A stretch of DNA of 64,000 bases from Tilletia caries. Lineage: Eukaryota; Basidiomycota; Exobasidiomycetes; Tilletiales; Tilletiaceae. This document shows positions 11,213 to 21,250 of this stretch, in pieces. The notes beneath the pieces were generated by a model. That model was given only the letters and a program-made list of their open reading frames with translations, had not been told where the DNA came from and did not search any database. The translations under genes were made by a program, and so were the position numbers. The DNA lies in NCBI GenBank assembly GCA_032718865.1, contig JALUTQ010000004.1, forward strand, positions 248,001-312,000, given 5' to 3'. Position 1 is the stretch's first letter, and the number at the start of each line of letters is the position of its first letter.

Positions 11213-12165
11213 ATGCGTCTGAACGCTCTTCTGATCCTCGGTCTTCCTCTGCTAGCAGTTGCCACCCCTGGGCTGCAGCTACGTGCCGGTGCGGACGACC
11301 CCACCACGGACGTCGATAACGGGGGCCTAGGAGTTGCGATAGGAGCATGCGCCAATGGTGAGGAAGGTCTCTTCAATTGGAAAATAGTATTCTCTTCACT
11401 TGGGGCTGACGCGTTGACGTAACCACGTTTGACCTCCTTGTGCAGACTGCGTACGAAACGCACGCTCGGAGATCATATGCCCAACTACCCGCGCCGTCGG
11501 CGATGCCGATAGCGAGGACAGTAGTGAGGACGCCGGTGGCAAGGCCACCACCAGCACCGACACCGACCCCAATGGTGCCGACATCATCGACGCGAATGTC
11601 AATCATGAAGTTGCGGATGACCAAGGCGACGACGTCCACGTCGTGCCTGGCTCCAAGAAGGACAAGTGTTACTGTCAATCCCAGTTGTTTGCAGATGCAG
11701 TGGTCGTGAGTCCTTCCTTCGAGCAACTGCTAGATCTTCTTCGATTCTGGACCTGACGCAGCTCATACCTCGGTCCCTAACAGAAATGCATCACTGACAA
11801 GTGTCCGAAGAGGTACGTGTCCCCCCGCCCACTACCGCCTAATGATGCCTGCGCTCCCGGACTGAACTCCTAACGTTTCTCTTGTACCAAACAGCTTGGC
11901 CATAACGGAATCCACCATCAAGTCCAGCTGCGCGCAGGGAGGTGTTCCTTTCACCCTCTCGTTCTCAAAGGACCCGGACACCGAGAGCCCAACGGTACCG
12001 GGCCCTCCCGCGAACCCACCCGGGAAACCGACGACTGGCGCGAAGGGGACGAACAATACTCTGAGCTCGCCTGACAAGTCCGCGGCGTTCCAAGTTGCGT
12101 TGCCGAACGTTTTCGCTGCTGTATGCGTCGGCGCTGCCGTGGTGCTCTACGATTTCCGCATCTGA
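11213..12165 (+). CDS. CFEM-like secreted protein B with an acidic insertion
   Basis: Four exons (11213-11357, 11446-11705, 11784-11812, 11895-12165) give 234 residues with frame kept at all borders. A signal peptide (MRLNALLILGLPLLAVATP) precedes eight cysteines in CFEM order: C-AND-C-x8-C, then CYC, C-ITDK-C and a last Cys. The third and fourth Cys, normally 7-10 residues apart, are separated here by about 55 Asp/Ser/Gly/Val-rich residues. The C-terminus is hydrophobic (VALPNVFAAVCVGAAVVLYD) and could be a GPI signal, although it ends in DFRI. Exon 3 is only 29 nt. The CFEM call rests on Cys spacing plus the array context. Confidence 0.72.
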
Positions 12166-12445
12166 GCCTGGACGATCCGCGAGCTTGCAACGCATTTCCT
12201 TCACCGTACTCGATAGCCCTCGACATTCTGATACACTTCCTTTCCACATAGACACTTCCTTTCCCACAGCTTTTCAATGGACACGCTCAATTTGCTTTTG
12301 TGAACGTTCTCGTCTTCTGTCTGGTTCGACGTTCCACTGGGGGTTGAAACTTTGAGGCAAAGGTATAAATCAGTGAGGGCAGGTCAAAGGGGGGGGATAA
12401 AGGATGCCATTTCAAGCACCAAATGGAAGCGCGCATGTTCCGATT

Positions 12446-13194
12446 TCAGAGGAGAAGCCACCCGATCACTAAAAACGATGCAAAAACGTTCCTGGTGTCG
12501 AGCAGAGGAGGAGCCGAGCTCTTGACAGGAGCAAGCGTACCCGTTCCAAAGACGGGGAGAGTTGTGCCGCTCGCGACCGTAGTACCTGTGTTGGCAGGCG
12601 CCGCACTCCAAGGCTCAATCGTACCAGGTCGCAGTTTTATCGATGCAGTTTCATCTGGCGAAGGCATTGGGTTGCTGTGGGTGGTGCCTAGATCAGATTT
12701 AGTGGGCTGCTGACGCTGCTGACCATCAGCTGGATTCTGAGGAGTGCCGAATGTGTCGATGTCGGCCCAGTGCCAGAGACCTTCAGCTTGATTTTGACCC
12801 GCCTTTCCACTTGGTGTTTCGTCGGAAAATGATCGCATGCTGGCGCAGAGCTGTCTGTTCACCTGAATCGCTTGGTCAAGTCTGAAGGAAGGACACAAGG
12901 AAACGTTAGGATCGTCACGTTTAAGGCGGGCGGAGTGGTGAGAGCTACGTACAAGCCCGGGCATCGCTTTCGGATGCAAAGCGTGGAATTATCGACGTAC
13001 TCTTGAGAATTGCATAGGCATCGAAAGTCGGAAGACGACGCGCAGCCGGCGGCACTCAGCGCCTGAGATGCGCAGTTCGTGGGGCAGTTAGGGTCGTCGC
13101 GTTTGAGCAGGGCCGTCCTTGAGATCGTAGCAGCGGGAACGAGTGAGGGAAGAAGGGCGAGGAGGAGCAGGAGGGAGGACCTAGCAATAAGCAT
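12446..13194 (-). CDS. CFEM-domain GPI-anchored secreted protein C
   Basis: Two exons (13194-12953, 12881-12446; intron 71 nt) give 225 residues. A signal peptide (MLIARSSLLLLLALLPSLVPA) is followed by KR-DD, a possible Kex2 site, and a clean CFEM domain with eight Cys: CPTNC, AGC, DFRCLC, C-IRKR-C and QLC. The Asp of the S-D-F-R-C-L-C segment is the CFEM-typical acidic residue. A Ser/Thr/Pro-rich stalk and a hydrophobic end (FASFLVIGWLLL) fit a GPI-anchored wall protein. It converges on gene B with 280 bp between stops. Function beyond possible haem binding or wall structure cannot be told. Confidence 0.87.
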
Positions 13195-14144
13195 ATCTGG
13201 CAAGGGAGGAAGGCTTGGAGAGGTAGACGAAGGGGGAGGAGACTTGTGGCATGGAGAGGAAAGCGAATCAGGAAAGTAAAGGTGAGCTCTTCTTAAGTAG
13301 GTCAGGAGAGGAACAACATGAATGAGCTCTTTTATCAAAGACGGAAATTCCCATGATACATACAAGGCTTGTATCGTTTTGGACGGCGCAATGTTGTCCT
13401 TGCCCCTAACGCCTAACGACACGAGGTTTCGTGAGTGCTGAAAGACTCGAGGTGCCCTCAGCCCTGGCTGCTGGCACAAAAATCCTTCTTAGAAGCATCG
13501 AATGAGGGGCCCACTTCGATTCGGCTGGTCAGCGATTACCGTACGAGAGGCCGGAGGGCGGAGACTGCTGCGGTTGAAGTCTGAAGACAAGACGTCAGCA
13601 AGGTATGGGATATGAGATGAAGCGGCAGCGGTCTATGATGCCTAGTCCCCAGCGAGAGCGAGGGACAATCGGCCACGTGAGGTAGGAGAGACGCGACGTG
13701 TCCGTAAACATGACCTTTTCTCTTCCTTCATTTTCTCTTCCCAGCTGCCGTTCCGTATTCTCATCTCGCAGGGCAGACGTGGCAGCGAAGATGCGTTCCT
13801 TTTCCTTCTCCTCTTCAATCATAACCTCCTTCCTTCGCTACAGCATCCCTCTGCAGCGGTATCGCTCTCTCAGTCGGCTCACATACTTCTGAGTTTTCCC
13901 ACCCACCTCCCCGTGCGTTTCCTCCCCAAGCGCTGCTTCCCCGGTTCGCACGCGCGACCGGACAGCGTTCGAGCTCGCTAGGCTTGCTCATCCCACACGA
14001 GGCAGTCGGGCTGCCACCTGTTTCCTTGCTCCTTCCCTCGCAATTTCATTACTCATTACTCTCGTCTACTCTCACTTACAGGGACTGACCACGCACACGA
14101 CGACGTCCAGCGCAGAGAGTGGCCACGTTGCGCCCCCTATACGC
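13195..14144. other. intergenic region, pyrimidine-rich
   Basis: About 950 bp with long C/T-rich patches (13715-14075) but no ORF with a recognisable domain. It presumably includes the upstream region of CFEM gene C. Nothing further is seen. Confidence 0.5.
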
Positions 14145-14419
14145 CAGGATCGCGTGGCCGATTGTCATTTGTCCCACACTCTTATTGGGGAATGGAGACT
14201 GCTCGTGCCTCGTTGTGATGCCGGCCAGGTGCCCGCGCTCTCTGGATCGTTGCACGCGTCAGTTTGGCACACCCCTATTCCTCAAAGATATGAAAGCAAC
14301 ATGGATTAGTTGCATGATAATTGACGATGCGGCCATGGTTACCCGCGACAACATCGGAGGAGGTAATCCAGGCCTTATTGGGAGGCGAAAGGTAGCAGGC
14401 GTGATAAACTCGAAAACGT

Positions 14420-15072
14420 TCACATCAGGACCGCGATACCGAAGGGAAGAGCCATCGGAACGAAGACCGTCAGGCCCATGAGCGGAGCGAAAGCAGCAGA
14501 AGCTGCGGACTTGGATGCTGCTCCTGCCGTGCCGGGCGAAGGGGGAGCAGGCGAGGGCGAAGCTGCCGTTCCCGTAGAAGCGTCGGGAGCAGTAATGTTG
14601 CCGGTAGTGTTGGTTGGGATGGTGGCTGGGAACGTTACGTGGCTCATAGTCTGACCGGCTGATGCGCAAATTCCCTGAATTGCCTGCACACCGGCGGGGA
14701 CACTGTCCCAGGGAGGGTAAGGGGGCAAATGATGATGTTTCGTTCGTCAACAATACGTTCGCTACAATCGTTCGGATCAAGACAGACTCACGCTTGAGGG
14801 CATTCGCGCGCGACACAGCTGATCGCAGCATCGGCGAACTTCTGACTGTTGCACCAGCAGGCGAAGTCCTTGAGCGCAGAGCACCCGGCGCTGGGAAGTG
14901 CCTGGGTGCCACAGGTGACGGCGCAGCTGCTGGTCTCGCCTCCGACGGCAGCACCGGCAGCCTTTGCCGCTGCTACTGCTTTATCAGTAGCGGCGGGGGA
15001 AGAGGCCGTTTGCTGGGCGGAGGCGCCGGCTGCGAGAGCGACGAGAAGGAGAAAGTTCTTGAAGACGAGCAT
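14420..15072 (-). CDS. CFEM-domain GPI-anchored secreted protein D
   Basis: Two exons (15072-14792, 14702-14420; intron 89 nt) give 187 residues. A signal peptide (MLVFKNFLLLVALAAGASA) leads to a CFEM domain with CAVTC, AGC, KDFACWC, C-VARE-C and GIC, all eight Cys present. A Thr/Ser/Pro-rich stalk and a hydrophobic tail (GLTVFVPMALPFGIAVLM) suggest GPI anchoring. It is nearly identical to gene E (21549-22324), which differs by a longer stalk repeat. It sits in the left half of a duplicated unit; the transposon lies upstream of its promoter, about 320 bp from the ATG. Confidence 0.88.
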
Positions 15073-15584
15073 GTTCAGCGGTAAGGATTTTTGGGCTTCG
15101 CAAAAGTAGGGGAAGATGGAGGAGGAAGGCTGGAGGAAAATGAAAGCACCAGTCAGCCTTTTGTAGCTCTCATTGCGAACCCAAGACTCAAGCGAAAAAG
15201 AGTTGCGGCGACCGAGCCCTGAACCCGAAGTACTACAATGAGATGAATTGTGAGTTGTGACGGAGACAGCCGCCGAGGCTGAGTACGTTTATATGAGCTG
15301 GTAGCATTCGTTGGTTGATCCGTGCATTCGATCCGAGGCTTGTTACGGGGTCAGAGGACGTCGAGGTCACCCAGAGACTTGATAACGTACAGTGACTCGC
15401 AAAACTGGCCCAATGTTACGTCCAAATTTACTGTTCAACGTTTTGATGCAACTTTTGTCCATACAACACCACCTCAAATTCACAGGGCTTGAAGCGTAGG
15501 ACAGTACGTTTCCAGCGCATGCTTCACATTTTGTCTGCCTATCGAATTGACTCGCCGGTGGTGCTTCAAAGGTTACGGGGTCAC

Positions 15585-16055
15585 TGGGCCAGTTTTGCTC
15601 ACACCCACTTTTGATTACAATTTTAATTACAACGCATTGTATCCAGAACCACCTTTTTCCTCGACCACTCCGCCAAATCGTAACTCAGGTCACTTGACGA
15701 TGAAGGGGCAGGGTCTGGCAGATGCCTGTGCGTATAGCCCCGGCGGTGTTGGGGGTCCCGCGGGTGTCTGTGAGGTGGTGTGGTCTCGATTGTCGACTTA
15801 CTTAGGACCGTCCCTAATTGTGACCATAAAAAACGTGCTCACGACTCACACATGCCTCGCGCACCCAGGAAAGCTGCCAGAGCTCATCCAGCTGGACCTC
15901 TTGGAGCCTACCGCAGCCATCTCTGTGGTGCTGACCCATTTTGTTGTTACAGCGCGAGCTGATTTCTGTCGGGACAATAGTGCTGGATGGGGGAGTGACT
16001 TAGAAATTTTGTAATTACTTTGTAATCAAAAGTGGGTGTAAGCAAAACTGGCCCA
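15585..16055. repeat. nested MITE-like inverted-repeat element
   Basis: 471 bp whose ends are inverted copies: TGGGCCAGTTTTGCTCACAC at the left against TGGGCCAGTTTTGCTTACAC on the opposite strand at the right, continuing through CCACTTTTGATTACAA. It lies within the left inverted end of the larger transposon: sequence flanking it on both sides matches the right end. It has no coding capacity. It shares the GCAAAACTGGCCCA core with the host element's termini, in opposite orientation. Probably a non-autonomous relative. Confidence 0.75.
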
Positions 16056-16411
16056 ATAGGGGTTGTCACGCAGACGGAGGAACTCTGATTAAACCCGAAG
16101 AAATGCTATAAGCGAGGTTTTAGCGCGGTTCCTCGAGGAAAATGGGACGGAGGAACAGAGGAGGTCTGGAGCTCCTCTGTTTTGACCCTCCTCCGAAAAA
16201 ATTCCTTCATCTTTGATTCTTGGCTTGTCGCATAGCAACAACAGTCTCGCGACAGGGTGTTGATTTATCGCAACACCGTGTAGATGCATATGTCTTCTTG
16301 TCTCCCATCCTTGCTCAGCCGTAGTGAAGAGAACCATCATCATCATCTCAGCTGCCGTGACTCTCCTAAACCCACCAGCATCGCCACCAGCATCGAGTTC
16401 TACAGCGCTTC

Positions 16412-18294
16412 ATGTCTACCCAACCGTCTTCCGCAGCGCTGCCGCCCGCGCGCACTGATCCCCCGGCATCGGCCACATCCGTTCCGTCAGAGGAAAGAGC
16501 GGAAGGAGGAGGGAAGAAGTGGCCAGTCATTCCGTATGTATCTCGTATTTTCCCTTTCCTTTCTCCTCCCCAATCTCTTTCCTTCCCTCTCCTTTCAATT
16601 CTTTTTGAATTCTTCCCCCTGTTCCCTAACTTTCCTCGTGCCCAAAATTCATTTCCCATCCACATCCTTTCCTGTCTCGTTTCTCACTGGTTGGCCTTGG
16701 GCCTTGTCATGGGAGCCTGACGAATGGGACTATGGAAGGGTCAATGAGGGCTGTGGATTCTGTGGTCTGTGGATGGCGAAGCCAGGTCCTGTTAACGGTG
16801 ACCATAGGCTGGGGTTAGCGCATGACGCAGAGAGGTTAGGGGGGTGGATGGGTGGGAAGACACTCGAAATCATATCCTAACCACGTTCTTACCTCTTCGC
16901 TGTAAGGGCTAAGATGACTGATCACGGATGCTATTGTTTCCCTTTGTTTTAGGTGGAAGGAAGACGAATTTGCTTTGGAGCACAAGCTCGTTACCCTTCT
17001 CCATGAATTCGACGCGTATCGCAAGGTCTGGTTCTGCCACAAGAACGAAGCACACTCGAACGAGAACAAGTCTTCTGCCGGCAAGGGCCTTGCGGTGCAG
17101 CTTCTGAAGGATACCGTGCTCAAGAAGCACGTTGCAGACCCTAAAAGCGCGAGTCTGAAGCACTATGGATCTCGTATTGTGCAGAAAATTGAGTGAGCAG
17201 CCCCCCTTCCCATTCTCCCCTGGCTCCTACTCGTCCTTGTCCTCTAGCTGCTCCCTGCACCTGCATGTGGATCGTGGTGCTGACACTGCTGAGCGCTGAC
17301 GGTGTTTCTTATCCTTGATTCAGTCAGAAGACCGGCCGTGGCCTTCTGACTCTCTTTTTATCAGGCTCGAACGGAGCTCAAGATCACTGGTAACGGTGTG
17401 AAATCTGAACATGACTTGAGTGACGAGTCTAGCAACCTTTGGGGTGAGCATGGGAACGTGTGGATCTATCTGCAATCTTCATCGATCGTTGTGGTTTTTG
17501 TTGTGTTCACGTTTCTTTTTCTTTCATGTCAGTTCAAGTCCGTAAGAGGGTGCCCTGGTACTTCGAGCTGGCCTCTCTCGTCGGTTCACGACTAGATATC
17601 GGCACTGCCGCCGTCACGAACAGCTCTTCGGACGGCGCGAGCACAGTCTTGGATGCCCGCAATAAGGCAGGTAAGAAGCAGAAGAAGAAGAAGGGGACGA
17701 AGGAAGGAGAGGAGAAGAGCGACGAAGAGGAATCAGGAGAGGAGAGCAGCGAGGACGAGGAGGACAGTGAGGGAGATGATGAGGAAGAGGAAGAGGAAGG
17801 CCTGGATGGAGAGGGTGGTGCGATTCAGGAAGGAGATGGTAGTGGTGGTGGTGGAGAATCAAGCAGTGATGGGTCGGGAGCGAAGGGCAAAGGCAAAGTT
17901 CCTGCGACTCCTGATCGCCATGGAGCTAAGAGGGTGAGAACCATGTTTCTATGGTTTGAAAGTTTCTATGGTGTGGAAGAAGACGACCGCGCTGCTCAAC
18001 CTTACCTCTGTCTTGTTTCCAGTCTCTCCCTGAGGGAAGCAGCCCTGGCGGACCGAACCCCCCAAGAAACGCAAGCCAGTTGATTCGATGAAGGAGATGG
18101 TCATGGCTCGAATGGAGGCCAAGGAGAAGGAGAGGGCAGATCTCATCGCCCACGAGGCTGCCAAGCAGGAGCGGGAGCAGGAGATGGAGCGACTCAAGCA
18201 CCAGACCGAGGTTCAGAAGCAGAAGACGGCAGAGCTCGAGATCGAACGGCTCCAGCTTCAGCTGCGTCTCAGGCAGATGCAGCGTGACATCTAG
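16412..18294 (+). CDS. Harbinger companion protein, Myb/SANT-like, coiled-coil tail
   Basis: Exon 1 is 16412-16533; exon 2 starts at 16953 (PWKEDEFALEHKLVTLLHEF) and ends at 17192. Later exons carry RTELKITGNGVKSEHDL, then KRVPWYFELASLVGSRLDIG, an acidic Lys/Glu region, and a PKKRK basic patch followed by a coiled coil (MEAKEKERADLIAHEAAKQE onward) ending at TAG 18294. This resembles the second ORF of PIF/Harbinger elements, a Myb/SANT-like protein that carries the transposase to DNA. Two frame breaks are needed: at a T5 run near 17355-17359 (between GRGLLTLF and ARTELK) and at a C6 run near 18057-18062 (just before KKRKP). Either the gene is decaying or the runs are miscounted. Exon borders in the middle are uncertain. 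Confidence 0.65.
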
Positions 18295-20191
18295 GCACGA
18301 AGCCTCTTCTCCATGCCATCTTCCCACCATGCAATCTCACTTTCATCTCACGATATGTCTCTCCTGGAACGTATGGACTGAAAGCAGTCAGAAGAGTGAT
18401 GTGTCGTTTCATTGTCACGAGAAAGAACGTTTTGCAGATCATAGAAAGCGTGGTCAGAACGTTCTTCGAGACTGACGAGGGGGGGATGGCTTTGCAGAGT
18501 ATAGCCATGAGCCCGTCTCGGAACTTGTGCGCTCGAGCGAGCTGTCGCGCTCGAGACTCTCCTGTTGCAGCGTTGCCGGTGCCTCCCTGTTCTTCAGCAT
18601 TCTCATTGCGAGCCCCTACGGCCTGGTCCCCCCGGTCCGCCGCTTCCCAGGCCGTACCCGCCGCATAGAACGGGTCCATCGAGGCATCACCCTGCTCCAC
18701 CCACTTGGCCGTCTGGTGGAGCAGTACCGCAGCACGAAGCCACAAGCAAGCGTATTGTACATCGTCCTGTGAAGTGTAGTAATTTTTAGACGTCAGAATT
18801 TGCATCGTAAGCTATGCCCCTGCCATCCTGATGTAACTACTTGCCTCAGTTTTTGATTCTCACTCGCAACTCTTTCAGACATTGGAACCGACCCTTCAGC
18901 CACCCAATGGTGTGCTCAGAGCTGATTCGGATTCGAGACAGGTGATAGTTGAAGTGACGATTGTGCGTCGGGTCTTTGAGAGGTCGGGTGAAAGGGAGAA
19001 CCTGAACAGAGAGAACGTACATCAGACTGAGGCCTCCTCATTCATCGCGTTCATAACGCATACTCACCAACCAGTCCTGTCTCTTATAGCCAGCGTCTGC
19101 CCAGCACCATTCTCCAGCTTCCAGCATCTCCGAATGACGTTGGGCCAGTCGCGTGTCCTCAAAGGCAACAGAGTCACAGCGACTGCCCGTCCTGCCCACA
19201 GAGAAATCGATTATATTCATCTGGTGATCATTAACAATCTGAGAGATAGATACATGTCAGCGCAAGCCGTTGTGTGAAAGGAGAGCACGGAGGGTAGCAT
19301 CTTGACTCACTTGGACGTTCATGCTATACCTTCCCTTGCGATCGAACCAAGAAGGTCCGTACAGGTACGGCTTCTCGGCCAGAGGCACCGTCGTACCGTC
19401 CACCCCACACCAACCTCCTCTCCATTCAGGTGTAGATCGTGCCGCGGCCTCGTTCTTAGAGGCCTCACGTGGCTCCCCTTTCGCTGGCCATCGTACACTG
19501 TTCCTCAGTGTCTCCGACCGTAGTACCGCCTGTAGAACCCTATTCGTGCATTTGACCACAGTCCCCCTGCCTAATCCAAACCGCGACGCAATTGAACCCT
19601 CAGTAGCCGCATTCCCATAGTGCCCCAGTCTGTAGAGAAGCACGGCAAGCTGAACCTCGACTGAGATTTGCGTCTTTCCGGGCGCCGTATAAAAAACATC
19701 GTCCCCTTTGATTTGATCGAGGATGAAGTCGAATGCGGGACCCGAGACGCGCAGCTCCTCACGAAAAGCACTGGGACGGCTAACAAACACATGGATAGGG
19801 AGGATTTCAGTACAGAGTAGTCAGCATTGGGCACATTAGTCCTGCATAGGCAACGCAGAAGTAGTAGTAGAGGTGTAAATAATACCCACTTTTTCTTATG
19901 ATCAAAAATGATATCTATCAGATCACCTGTTCGAGGCACAGGTTGACGAGGCTCGAGATACCGATGCGTATCCGTGTAAATATATTCATCCACGAGCTCG
20001 TCCCTCATGGCCTCCGTAATCGTATTGTCTGACGCAGCTCTGAGAGAAGGAAGACGAAGAACCGGAACCGAGCGAGGCAGGGAAAGAGAGTCCTCTTCGT
20101 CGCTGGAAAAAAAAGCGTCCATGACCTCGGCAGCATAGAATGCCTCCCGGAGGTCATCGTATGCCGTCTGGTGGACAGTCCTCCTAGGCAT
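18269..20191 (-). CDS. Harbinger-type DDE transposase (DDE_Tnp_4 family)
   Basis: Five exons (20191-19890, 19779-19311, 19238-19068, 19001-18864, 18766-18269) keep frame to about 525 residues. Core signatures: LGRGTVVKCTNRVL (helix-turn-helix), GVDGTTVPL (first Asp), WFDRKGRYSMNVQ, the GSRCDSVAFED segment (second Asp), CWADAGYK (third acidic position), then SSEHTIGWLKGRFQCLKEL and ACLWLRAAVLLH, the normal C-terminal blocks of the family. The order matches HARBI1-like enzymes that cut and paste PIF/Harbinger elements. All introns are GT..AG. The last about 80 residues are not family-like and overlap the 3' end of the companion gene by 26 bp, so the true stop may be earlier or a further intron may exist. 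No premature stop is seen; the enzyme could be active. Confidence 0.88.
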
Positions 20192-21023
20192 GATGAACTG
20201 AACAATCAAAACAGACGCGTCAATACTGCAGCATACGGGTAGGTTCGCGCATTAGGACCCCTAGCCCTAAGGCTGAAAACTCACGCCCTGATGTCTGACG
20301 CCGATGATTCACTGCACACAAACAATAGGTAGATATGGCATGTGGGATTAGCACGCCAAAAACACTGAGACGGGGCGCGTGACCATTGACTGCGATGTCA
20401 GGCCGCACCGACGACGCACTCACACCAGCAACCAGAGACTGCTAAACAACACTTCCAGGTCACACAGAGGCGCGAAAAAGAAACGGGCAATGAATCTGAT
20501 GGAAGGGTATGAGAAAGAGGAGCTCGAGAGCGTCAGCCACGGACGCGCAGAGTGTTGATCTTCTTAGGACTCACTGAATTGCTGCAGAAGGATGGCGAAG
20601 GTAAGTGGTGACCGCCAGCAGCATAGGTCGACGCGTGCCGGTGTCCGTGACGCGTTTTTCCATGGTGGAACACCCCGAAGGATGCGCGAAATCGCCGAAA
20701 CCTTCTGCGGAGAGGGGCTGGTCACGCACCAGGCTCCTCCAAGCCACTTTCGAGCTCTAATTGCTTACATAATTAAATGAAAGACATGGCATTTCTTCGG
20801 GTTCCTCCGTCTGCGTGACAACCCCTAATGGTCTTCTGACTTTGGAGCACCACCGAGGGATCAATTTTGAAGTTACAGAGAAGCTACGACGCGCGCTGGA
20901 AACGTACTGTCCTACGCTTTAAGCCCTGTGAATTTGAGGTGGTGTTGTGTGATGATTTGCTGCTGAAAACTGCACCTCTGTGCGAATCCATGATTTATTG
21001 GGCCAGTTTTGCGAGTCACTGTA

Positions 21024-21247
21024 GGTGGGCATCACCTTTGCATCCTTGGCATCAATCTCAGCCTTGGGGGAGATCCCCGTCTGGACCATGAGACTGTCAA
21101 TGCCGCCGTTGATGGCGAACTCGATGTCGGTGTCGAGTCGGTCGCCGACCATGATGGCCTTGGATGGGTCGAAGCGCTTTCTGCATCTCATTCAGTGAAT
21201 GGAGCTACAAGATACGAGCATTAGTCCGGTACACTCACTTGCCCACG
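21024..21247 (-). pseudogene. PHO13 3' fragment (duplication relic)
   Basis: It matches the last exon of the phosphatase gene (FDPSKAIMVGDRLDTDIEFA, then GGIDSLMVQTGIS) plus a shortened intron 5 and a few bases of exon 5. Its own stop region is displaced by the transposon inserted at 21022. It has no start and cannot make a full enzyme. Confidence 0.85.
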
Positions 21248-21250
21248 AAT

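Larger units (their letters stand above)
15390..21021. mobile_element. Harbinger-like DNA transposon, two genes, long inverted ends
   Basis: The ends are a perfect 25-bp inverted repeat (CAGTGACTCGCAAAACTGGC then CCAAT, read inward at 15390 and, on the minus strand, at 21021), flanked by TA at 15388-15389 and 21022-21023. Copy 2 of the duplication preserves the empty site (GATAAGGTAGGTGGG, about 22632), which shows that TA was duplicated. The inverted similarity extends about 250 bp inward, interrupted on the left by a nested repeat (15585-16055) and matched on the right in 20780-21021. The element carries two convergent genes: a DDE transposase of the Harbinger type (18269-20191, minus) and a companion DNA-binding-like protein (16412-18294, plus). 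This is the standard PIF/Harbinger gene pair. The target duplication, 2 bp if the ends are symmetric, differs from the usual 3 bp. Confidence 0.9.
14145..21247. repeat. tandem duplication, copy 1 (split by a transposon)
   Basis: Sequence from CAGGATCGCGTGGCCG (14145) to 15387, plus 21024-21247, matches 21251-22887 nearly base for base outside short indels. The unit carries a CFEM gene, its promoter and the 3' end of PHO13. In this copy the unit is interrupted by the 15390-21021 element. The copy-to-copy junction lies at about 21247-21251, where PHO13 exon 5 sequence runs straight into CAGGATCGCGTGACCG. Only copy 2 is attached to a full PHO13 gene, so copy 1 is the derived one at its right end. 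Confidence 0.85.
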
